Shown in pieces: positions 27,479 to 34,620 of a stretch of 64,000 bases of DNA; position 1 is the first letter of the stretch, and each line of letters opens with the position of its first letter. The notes below the pieces were generated by a model. It ran no database searches. It was not told where the DNA came from and was given only the letters and a program-made list of their open reading frames with translations. The DNA is from Microbacterium sp. Marseille-Q6648 (GTDB lineage: Bacteria; Actinomycetota; Actinomycetes; Actinomycetales; Microbacteriaceae). The position numbers and the translations under genes were made by a program. The DNA lies in contig NZ_CALPBZ010000005.1 of NCBI RefSeq assembly GCF_943181415.1, positions 248,001-312,000 on the forward strand, written 5' to 3'.

Positions 27479-28546
27479 TCAGCGTCGGGGCCGAGGTCCG
27501 GTCCAGAAGCCAGGCTCACATCCGATGTGCATGCCCGAAGCGAGGAAGGCCGCAACCGGCTTCCCGCACACCCGACACGGACGCGTTCCATCCGGCGCCC
27601 GCGAAGTCGGTACCGTCCGGTCCGGCTTCGGTGCGATAGCCATGGCACGCTGCGCCTCTTGTTCAGCGGCACGGCGTTGCCGCTGCGCTGCCATTTCGGC
27701 CTGCCGCCGCTCACGCTCGACACGCCCTAGCTCCTTCTCCGCATCCCAGCGTCCTGTGAGGGCCGCGATGCTACTCAGCTCGCCGGAGGTGAATCCGTCG
27801 GGCGCAAGCCCAAGCTCATCTAGTTTCTGCACGACAACCTCGCCGAACCGATCCTCAATTGACACGAGATGGTCGCTGCGTAGCCGCGTCACGGCGGTCG
27901 CGACTTCCGCGGTGTCTGGATTGAGCCAATGAACTGTAAGCCCGGCTCGCCGTACCTCGTCCTGCACATCGCTGAGCCGGACTGGCGGATCGTGGGACGA
28001 TCTCGATCGATGCAGGCGGGTGTGCCCCCAGAGCCAGACGTCCGTAATCCCCTGTGACACGTACGATGCGTGTCGCTCGCGCCACTCCGCCACGGTCAGC
28101 GGCGCGTACTGGATCTCGAACGCGACCCGCTTTCCGTCTGGCAGGGTTGCGAGCACATCTGCCACTCGGCTGCGCTGCGTGTCAGTCGCACCCTCCACTT
28201 GGACCTTCCAGTCGGGCAGCTGCGATCGTAGCCAGAGCGCGAGAACTGCCTTGCCTTGCAGGTGGTTGACCGATTCGGGTGCGTGCGCGCCGCCGCCGGC
28301 GCGGTGGCTGAAGCCGTCCCGGCGGCGTTCGCGTGAGACGGCGATGATGTCTGGGGCTGAGCAGTCATCGATGAGGCATCGCAGATTCACGCGCGTGAAA
28401 GTGCGCAGCATCGCTGCCTCGCCGTCTGGCATCACGAACAGTTCGCCCGCGCGATCTGAATCGCGGTAGCTCGCCGCAATGAAGCGAGTCTCACCGTCAC
28501 CGATGAATGCCGCCAGCTGCTCCGCTGTGTGGCGAGGCGACGTCAT
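27479..28546 (-). CDS. CoiA-like nuclease with C-terminal zinc ribbon
   Basis: A 355-residue protein. The HLQGKAVLALWL motif (His95, Lys99) and SRVADVLATLPDGKRVAFEIQ (Asp130, Glu144, Gln146) match the CoiA-type PD-(D/E)XK domain known from competence proteins. A long charged helix (about residues 255-305) leads to a zinc-ribbon-like end with CRVCGKPVAAF and a later HIGC. Natural transformation genes are absent here; in this setting it more likely acts on foreign DNA or RNA together with the STAND-nuclease gene 176 bases downstream on the same strand. The partnership is inference. Confidence 0.78.
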   Translation of the reverse strand: MTSPRHTAEQLAAFIGDGETRFIAASYRDSDRAGELFVMPDGEAAMLRTFTRVNLRCLIDDCSAPDIIAVSRERRRDGFSHRAGGGAHAPESVNHLQGKAVLALWLRSQLPDWKVQVEGATDTQRSRVADVLATLPDGKRVAFEIQYAPLTVAEWRERHASYVSQGITDVWLWGHTRLHRSRSSHDPPVRLSDVQDEVRRAGLTVHWLNPDTAEVATAVTRLRSDHLVSIEDRFGEVVVQKLDELGLAPDGFTSGELSSIAALTGRWDAEKELGRVERERRQAEMAAQRQRRAAEQEAQRAMAIAPKPDRTVPTSRAPDGTRPCRVCGKPVAAFLASGMHIGCEPGFWTGPRPRR

Positions 28547-28878
28547 GGCGCGAGTGTATTCGGCACCTCGGACGCGCCGCGCTGGTCACATAGGCCTGCT
28601 CGCGGGCAGTGCCCGTGAAGGGACCCGCTAGCGGGCTAGCGGGTTCCCGCGCAGTGCAGAGACAGGCTCAGTTCGAATTACAACCGTGTATCCATCCGCT
28701 CTTGTGGTGCTATCGAATGTCGGTACCCATATGTACTGTTAGGTCCCCGAAGCAGGACCATCTCGAGATCCGGGGTGGAGAGCAGCCGTCGAGTGCGCAG
28801 CTGGGATGACAGTGCTCTCGCTCTGCCCGCGAAAAGGCCGACACGTCAGCCTGCTTCGGTCCGCACGGGGAGCGGCGC
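28547..28878. promoter_or_regulatory. Divergent intergenic region with nested palindrome, CoiA-like gene / CBASS
   Basis: It separates the minus-strand CoiA-like gene from the plus-strand CBASS operon and must hold both promoters. At 28620-28648 a stem GGGACCCGCTAG / CTAGCGGGTTCCC closes on a CGGG loop, and inside it CCCGCTAGCGGG (28624-28635) is itself a perfect 12-base palindrome. There is no T run, and it does not follow a gene, so it looks more like an operator than a terminator. Confidence 0.45.
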
Positions 28879-30078
28879 ATGATGACGACACAATTGACAA
28901 AGAAGCCTATCGAGGTTCCGGAACGCGACACTGCGGTGCTTCGGAAGGATGTACCGGAGAGCACGCGGCTGCGCCTTTGGGCCAAGGCGGCGGGACGGTG
29001 CGTGCTCTGCGCCGCGTACCTCCTGGACGCCACCGACTGGTCCTGGCACTCGATCCCCAACGGGCAGATTGCGCACATCGTCGGTGCGGGGTCGGGCGCT
29101 GAGTCGCCTCGGGGCTATTCGACCCTCACCGCCGACGAGCGCGCGTTCGAAGAGAACCTGATCTTGCTTTGCTACTCGTGCCACAAGAGGATCGACGACA
29201 AGGCCTACCGCGACCAGTACACGGTTGAGTTCCTGACCGCCAAGAAGCTGCTCCATGAGAAGCGGGTGCGGGAAGTCACCGACTTCGCAACCTTGCGGCC
29301 CACATCCGTCGTGACAGTGAGCGCTGCCATCCGTGGAACACGAGCGCCGGTGTCGCTTCCGCAAGTTGCGGAGGCGCTGCGTCGCGACGGTTACACGGGC
29401 ATGGGGGAAGACACTCGCAACGGGGCCTTCACCATCCACCTCTCTGGGAACGACGGCGACGGGTGGGCGTGGGACGCTCATCGAACGGAGATCGACCGGT
29501 TCGCGGCGCGCATCGCGGAGGCGGTGGCCGCCGGCGACGTCGAGTCGCTCAGCATCTTCGCTCTCGCCCCGATCCCGTCGCTCGTCTACCTGGGTTCCAA
29601 GCTCGACGACAAGACGGAGACGCGGCTCTTCGCCCGGAAGCGCACCGATGAGGTGACCGCCTGGGCGTGGACTGACGGAGGCGATGACGCCCTCGTGTTC
29701 GACACCGTTATCCCTACCGGCGACTCGACGGAAGTCACAGTCCTCGTCGAGCTGAGCGCACCCGTGAAGGAAGAGCGTCTCCCCGACCACCTGAGAACTC
29801 TCCCGAGGGTGACCATCACGCCGAGAGACCAGCCGCCGCGTCCGGACCTTACCGGCAACCGGGCAGCCCTGGAGTCGTTCGCACTTGCGTGGAGGGACGC
29901 GCTCGCGCGCATCGAGAACGAGCTTCCGAGCGCACGCGTTCTGCACCTGGTCGCCGCTGTACCCGCGCCGGCGGCAATCACGATGGGTCGGCATCGGATG
30001 CGGGCCGCGCAGCCGACCATCGTCGTGTACCAGCTCGCGAATGATGCCTACGAGGCGGCGATGGAGGTCAGCGAATGA
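28879..30078 (+). CDS. CBASS effector: HNH endonuclease fused to SAVED domain (Cap5-like)
   Basis: A 399-residue protein. Residues 40-105 form an HNH nuclease: CVLC (Cys41, 44), QIAHIVG (His66), NLILLCYSCHKRID (Asn93, Cys98, Cys101, His102). Residues about 160-399 fit a SAVED domain, which senses cyclic oligonucleotides; segments ESLSIFALAPIPSLVYLG and HLVAAVPAPAAITMGRHRM are its usual marks. In characterised Cap5 proteins, binding of the second messenger makes the HNH domain degrade DNA and kills the infected cell. It overlaps the CD-NTase gene by an ATGA, the expected CBASS pairing. Confidence 0.9.
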   Translation: MMTTQLTKKPIEVPERDTAVLRKDVPESTRLRLWAKAAGRCVLCAAYLLDATDWSWHSIPNGQIAHIVGAGSGAESPRGYSTLTADERAFEENLILLCYSCHKRIDDKAYRDQYTVEFLTAKKLLHEKRVREVTDFATLRPTSVVTVSAAIRGTRAPVSLPQVAEALRRDGYTGMGEDTRNGAFTIHLSGNDGDGWAWDAHRTEIDRFAARIAEAVAAGDVESLSIFALAPIPSLVYLGSKLDDKTETRLFARKRTDEVTAWAWTDGGDDALVFDTVIPTGDSTEVTVLVELSAPVKEERLPDHLRTLPRVTITPRDQPPRPDLTGNRAALESFALAWRDALARIENELPSARVLHLVAAVPAPAAITMGRHRMRAAQPTIVVYQLANDAYEAAMEVSE

Positions 30079-31430
30079 CCGCGCGCATCAAGGAGTTCAA
30101 CCTCTTCCTCCGCGACCACGTCAATCTCAACCAGACTCGTCTCGACCTGCTCCACACCCGTACGTCCTCACTGGACTCGGCGCTGGAGGAGAGCACGCTG
30201 CTCGAGGACAAGCTCGACGGAAGCCTCATCCCGCAGGGCTCGTTCGCTCACGGCACCATCATCAAGCCGCTCTCCGGCAACGACTTCGACGCCGACGTCC
30301 TCCTGCCGATGGTCGAACAGGTGGACTGGGAACCGAAGAAGTACACCGTCGAACTCAAGAAGGCGCTCGACGCAGTGCCGCGCTACGCCGACAAGACCGT
30401 TCTCGGCAAGCGATGCGTGACGATCCAGTTCGCGAACAGCTTCCATATCGACGTCGTACCGTTCTTGGAGCGCTCCGACGGCAGGACGTACATCACTCAC
30501 CGCACGAAGAACGAGTTCCTGCGCCAGGACCCGACGGAGTTCACGCGCTGGCTCAAGGAGCAGAACAGCACGACCAACGGCCACCTCATTCGCGTCATTC
30601 GCCTTGGAAAGTGGCTTCGCGACCGCAGTTCCATCGACTGCCCCTCTGTTGTACTCGGTGCACTGCTGGCCGAACGGGTGAAGAGCTTCGCAGGAGTCGA
30701 TGACTACGGCAACGTCGCGACGACCTTCACTGCCCTGCTCGAAGACCTCCGCGACTACCTCGATATGCACTCTGCCCCACCGTGGGTGGATGACCGCATC
30801 GGCCAGAACCTCGCGGACCGTCTCACCCAGACAGGGTTCGACAACCTCAAGAGCCAGCTGAGGCGGTGGGCGCGCCTCGCTCGCGAAGCCCTTGACGCTG
30901 AAGCATCTGACAGCATCGAGAAGTGGCAGAAGCTGTTCGGGGACTCGTTCGGTGCGAGCACGACGTCGTCTCTCGTCCTGTCCGCCTCGGCCGCCACAGC
31001 CACTCTGCCCACGTACGAGCATCAGATGGTTCCCGGAGAGAAGACGCTGACCGAGCAGTACGGCTTCCCGGAGCGGCGGGATCCCACGTCGACGTTCCGT
31101 ATCGTCGGGAAGATGTCGCCGACGAAGAAGGGACGAGGTCGTTTCCGTCCACTGGCGACGAATGGAAACCTTGTCCCCATCGGCCGGGCCCTTGAGTTCC
31201 AGATCACAGACTGCACGGTGGAGGGCCCCTACGACGTGTACTGGAAGGTGCGCAACGCCGGACCCGAGGCTGCCAGCAGGAAGGCCTTCCGTGGCGAGAT
31301 CCTCAAGCGCGGCGAGCTCATCCGTGAGACCAGCGACTTCCCTGGCGCTCACTGGGTGCAGGCGTGGATTGTTAAGGACGGAGTTGCCGTCGCCACCGCC
31401 ACGCAGGACGTCATCATCATGTCCCGCTGA
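30075..31430 (+). CDS. CBASS cyclic-oligonucleotide synthase (CD-NTase)
   Basis: A 451-residue nucleotidyltransferase. The catalytic core is clear: IPQGSFAHGT (GS motif, residues 55-56), NDFDADVLLPM (Asp72, Asp74) and FHIDVVPF (third Asp, 126). A helical middle follows, and the last 120 residues (from about PTKKGRGRFRP to the end) form a beta-rich domain like the AGS-C sensor seen on some CD-NTases. On phage infection it would make a cyclic di- or trinucleotide for the HNH-SAVED partner. No Cap2/Cap3 or Cap6/Cap7 genes are adjacent, so this is a two-gene system. The clade and product cannot be assigned by eye. Confidence 0.92.
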   Translation: MTARIKEFNLFLRDHVNLNQTRLDLLHTRTSSLDSALEESTLLEDKLDGSLIPQGSFAHGTIIKPLSGNDFDADVLLPMVEQVDWEPKKYTVELKKALDAVPRYADKTVLGKRCVTIQFANSFHIDVVPFLERSDGRTYITHRTKNEFLRQDPTEFTRWLKEQNSTTNGHLIRVIRLGKWLRDRSSIDCPSVVLGALLAERVKSFAGVDDYGNVATTFTALLEDLRDYLDMHSAPPWVDDRIGQNLADRLTQTGFDNLKSQLRRWARLAREALDAEASDSIEKWQKLFGDSFGASTTSSLVLSASAATATLPTYEHQMVPGEKTLTEQYGFPERRDPTSTFRIVGKMSPTKKGRGRFRPLATNGNLVPIGRALEFQITDCTVEGPYDVYWKVRNAGPEAASRKAFRGEILKRGELIRETSDFPGAHWVQAWIVKDGVAVATATQDVIIMSR

Positions 31431-31777
31431 CCCGACGCTTCGCTCGTGAGCCGTCCTCGTTCTTTGCCCGCGTGGGGATAGCTAGTGAGCGGGGCGGTAC
31501 CGCACAGGACGTGCCACTTCCGTGCATTGCTCCAGGGCGCGCGCACCGACCCCGAACGAGCTGAGACGACGCGCACCCCATGGCGTCTCGGACCGTTTGA
31601 GCGCCACCGTTGATCACACGAGCGTCTCGAAGTAGTCGGTGTAGGTGGCAAGGCTCGGGTGACAGGCGGAGTCGCCGCGCACCCGAACCTCTGCTCGCCA
31701 CTCCCCGGGTCGGTTAGAGGTCGAGGAGCGGATGACTGAGTATGAACAGTCGATTCGAAATGTCACCTACGCGTCGT
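31431..31777. other. Gene-free stretch between convergent genes
   Basis: The CBASS operon ends on one side and the minus-strand gene on the other. Only short frames without protein-like composition are present; a 10-base palindrome GCGGTACCGC lies at 31494-31503. No clear terminator is seen. Confidence 0.35.
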
Positions 31778-32689
31778 CTATTTCACAACGCCCTGCTGGT
31801 GGTCCGGGTTCTCAGCCGCCGCGCGGCGCTCAGCGCGGTCCGGAGCTGGCTTCACGAACTCACCGATCATTGCGTCAACCTGATCGATCGCCTGGCGCCA
31901 CCGGTCGATGTCAATCGCCGCGACTCCGAACGCCCGCGCGAGTCGCACGGAGGCGGTCCGCATCGACTCGATGAAGCACATGCAGTAGGCCAGCAGCATC
32001 TCGTCGTCTCGCTGAAGACGGGTGGTCTCGAAACTGTAGAAGTTGGCAGTAGCCCAGCCCTGGCCGTGTGCGGCGGCGGAAAGGTCAGAGTAGACGACAC
32101 GTCCATCGCCGTACGAGACTTCGAGCAGATCGGTCGCGAGTCCTGTCGTGCCTTTCTTCACGAGCGGGATACGGCGCGCATCGAGCCAGGCTTTGAGTTC
32201 AGCGCGGTACTCGCTCACCAAGATGGTCGGCTCGGTTTCGACGGGCAACCGCCGAAGCTTCTGGCCGTACTTCGAGGGGTACTCCATGTCGTAGTACTCA
32301 AGCGACGCTACGCGGCTAACGAGCTCTCGCATCGACGTCGAGTTGATGAGCCAGAATGCCCGTCCCAGCGCTTCGATACCTCCGCGTGTCACAGTCGCGA
32401 GCGGCACTGCCAACTCACGCTTCGAACGGCTCAACTCGAAGAGCGAGAGCCCGTGCTGGCAGGCGGACTCAGTTGTAGTGCGGAGCTGGAGTCGTGCCGT
32501 CTGGAAAGGGTGGTTCCGGTCCCAGCCCGGCTCGTCGTCGAGCGGATCGGCGGCCATGGTTCCCGCCCAAGAGTTAGTCGGGGGCGAGTTTTGATCCAAC
32601 GCTTCACGCATCAATCGTTGCGACGCGAGCACCACCCGCAGCACTCCGCTGGTGAGTTCCTGACGATCTCGTGCCTCCATCGTCAGCAT
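31778..32689 (-). CDS. Uncharacterised alpha-helical protein, partner of TIGR02391-type gene
   Basis: A 303-residue soluble protein with no membrane segment and no recognised motif. It is mostly helical, with clusters around ALGRAFWLINSTSMRELV and LSAAAHGQGWATANF; an SAAAHG-type motif with surrounding helices recalls HEPN-like or AbiV-like nucleic-acid enzymes, but the R-x4-6-H signature is not evident. It begins 4 bases after the stop of the TIGR02391-type gene, so the two are one operon. The pair sits in the middle of known defence systems, so a defence role is likely but unproven. Confidence 0.65.
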   Translation of the reverse strand: MLTMEARDRQELTSGVLRVVLASQRLMREALDQNSPPTNSWAGTMAADPLDDEPGWDRNHPFQTARLQLRTTTESACQHGLSLFELSRSKRELAVPLATVTRGGIEALGRAFWLINSTSMRELVSRVASLEYYDMEYPSKYGQKLRRLPVETEPTILVSEYRAELKAWLDARRIPLVKKGTTGLATDLLEVSYGDGRVVYSDLSAAAHGQGWATANFYSFETTRLQRDDEMLLAYCMCFIESMRTASVRLARAFGVAAIDIDRWRQAIDQVDAMIGEFVKPAPDRAERRAAAENPDHQQGVVK

Positions 32690-32693
32690 CGCG

Positions 32694-33416
32694 TCACCGA
32701 GCCTTTGCGTCGTCCGATTGACGGCGCAGTATCCGGAGCAACAGGTCGGCGAGGAGGATGACCTCGCTTGCTTCGCCCGGGTCTTGATAGTCGACGCGGC
32801 GGTGCGAGGCGGGATTCTTGAACAGCCCCATCGCGCCGGCGAAGAGGTTCATCTGGGCCTTGGACTCAGCAGCGTGCACCTCGGGGTCGTGAAGCGGTCC
32901 GCCCTCGCGGAACGCACTATGCATGAGAGGGACACCAACGAGATCCGTGCCAAGCCCCCCCTGCTCACGAACCGCAATCTCTACCTCTCGCATGGCGGCG
33001 AAGGCGGCCAGCTCGAAGTCCCCGAGGAGGAATTGCGGACGCACTTTATGCTCCAGCTGCTGGACCAACTCGACGTCGAGGCGAATTGCCGTGCGTACGT
33101 ACGGCAGACCACGCTCAAGCGCCTCACGGCCAGCGCGCGTCACGTAGAAGTCGTGAAAGTCGTACGAGTTGCCCTTCGTCGAGATGAGGGTTTTCGCCAT
33201 CAACCACCCCCATGCCTCGGCGACCGCATTCTGAGCATCTTGCAGGCCGTCCCGCGGTCGCTCCTGAGCGAATCCGAGTGCCCAGTTTCGCCAGTTCCAC
33301 GTGTTCACACGCAGCGCGTCCTGCAGAACCAGAAGCGCCAGACGATCTACGGGAAGTTGCGTGACCTCGGCGTTCGAGAGCGACCGGATCTCAGGAGCCG
33401 TCATGTCAGCGTCCAC
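32694..33416 (-). CDS. TIGR02391-family (Ymh-like) protein
   Basis: A 240-residue protein. The C-terminal half carries the family mark NLFAGAMGLFKNPASHRRVD, with an invariant-looking NP-x2-HR, preceded by a helix beginning FELAAFAAMREVEIAVRE. TIGR02391 domains are found in phage, plasmid and defence-island proteins and have been proposed to be HEPN-like; the biochemical role is not established. The GTG start at 33416 has GAGG 5 bases upstream; an ATG at 33404 is possible. It is the first gene of a two-gene operon. Confidence 0.78.
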   Translation of the reverse strand: MDADMTAPEIRSLSNAEVTQLPVDRLALLVLQDALRVNTWNWRNWALGFAQERPRDGLQDAQNAVAEAWGWLMAKTLISTKGNSYDFHDFYVTRAGREALERGLPYVRTAIRLDVELVQQLEHKVRPQFLLGDFELAAFAAMREVEIAVREQGGLGTDLVGVPLMHSAFREGGPLHDPEVHAAESKAQMNLFAGAMGLFKNPASHRRVDYQDPGEASEVILLADLLLRILRRQSDDAKAR

Positions 33417-33632
33417 GCGCCTCGAGGGGTGATCATGACGATCAGGCTATTGCCCGACGGCGACAGCACCCGCCGCCAGACCGCAGCGCCTGCAAGAATC
33501 GCCGCAGACAGTCTCGGTTTCTGGGTGAAGAGGGATCCACCAACGGCGCTCACTCTTGGCCCGCACCTCACCGTCGCGGAGATCGACCCCGCGCGGGTCG
33601 CCAATGTCGGTGGGCTTAGGGATGATTCGCAC

Positions 33633-34061
33633 ATGTCGAAATCTCGCTCACCGCTGGTCTCCTCTGCCGTGCCGTATGTGAACGATCGTGTGCTGGAGCA
33701 GGCGAAGCAGTACCTCCCCGGCGACCCCGACGAGATGTTGGATGTCGACCGTGTTACTGCATTCGTCGAGGGCACCAAGGATTTTCCGAATATGCGTCTC
33801 GCAGTACTCGGCGCTCTCCGTGCGCACAGCATGAACGGCGCCGAGACTCCGTCTGCAGTCGTCGCTATCCTCCTCGCCGCAATGGCGATTCTCATCAGCT
33901 CAATATCCTCACTGTCGGACTTTGGAGTCGCGATCGCATGGGTCTTGGCTGTCGGGAGCGTTCTTCTCGGCGGATGGTTTGCGAAGCTTGCCTTCGCCGC
34001 TCACGCTCGACGCATGACCTGTGGCGTGTGGCTGGCCGCGTACGAGGACGCGCTTCGCTAG
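33633..34061 (+). CDS. Small two-helix membrane protein in the defence region
   Basis: A 142-residue protein: a soluble N-terminal half (residues 1-70, including DVDRVTAFVEGTKDF), then two adjacent membrane helices (about residues 75-95 and 99-122; SAVVAILLAAMAILISSIS, GVAIAWVLAVGSVLLGGWFA) and a short basic end. No family is recognised. It is divergent from the TIGR02391 operon by about 215 bases. A membrane-disrupting effector or its sensor is one possibility. Confidence 0.6.
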   Translation: MSKSRSPLVSSAVPYVNDRVLEQAKQYLPGDPDEMLDVDRVTAFVEGTKDFPNMRLAVLGALRAHSMNGAETPSAVVAILLAAMAILISSISSLSDFGVAIAWVLAVGSVLLGGWFAKLAFAAHARRMTCGVWLAAYEDALR

Positions 34062-34193
34062 CAAGACGCAGACACGTACAGCACCTTGACTGCCGCGCGG
34101 GTAGTGTTGCTTGGCCACGTCTCTCAACCGTTCATAGCCCGACTAGCGATCCAACCTAGTGGCATCGCCGCTGACGGTGGCACCGTCGGCGGC

Positions 34194-34620
34194 ATGAACG
34201 GAATACTGCTTTCCTACGCCAGGGTGGTCTCCACAGCGGATCAAGACCTCACCTCGCAGCGAGACGCACTGCTGCCACTGGGAGTCCTCGATTCGAACAT
34301 CTATGGGTCGATCCCGGGCTTACCGGCACCAACCTGGCCAGGCCCGGGCTGCATGAAGCGCTCGCCGCCGTCCGGGAAGGTGACACGCTCGTGGTCACCA
34401 AACCCGACCGGCTCGCCCGATCGGTGTGGGACGCACGCGACATCGCTGACGCACTGACCATGAGAAGGGTCGCGCTCAGTCTCGGCGGCAACAGGAAAGG
34501 CCCCGCAGATCCGTTGAGGAGGCTGCTGTTCACGCGACTCCGCATGCTCCGTCTAGGTGAGGGCGCCGGCCGAACCAGAGCTCGAGCTTCGTGGGGCGCG
34601 GTCACCGCCCGACGGTCACT
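34194..34620 (+). pseudogene. Broken serine recombinase (resolvase/invertase)
   Basis: The start (ILLSYARVVSTADQDLTSQRD) is the N-terminal catalytic region of resolvases. The similarity then continues in another frame from about 34311, with LTGTNLARPGLHEALAAV and TLVVTKPDRLARSVWDARDI, which together form the usual resolvase core. Two extra bases near 34304-34310 (TATGGGTCGAT where TATGTCGAT is expected) explain the shift. The end beyond RRVALSLGG is also degraded and lacks the C-terminal helix-turn-helix. It is a relic of a transposon or integrase event next to the restriction genes. Confidence 0.78.
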
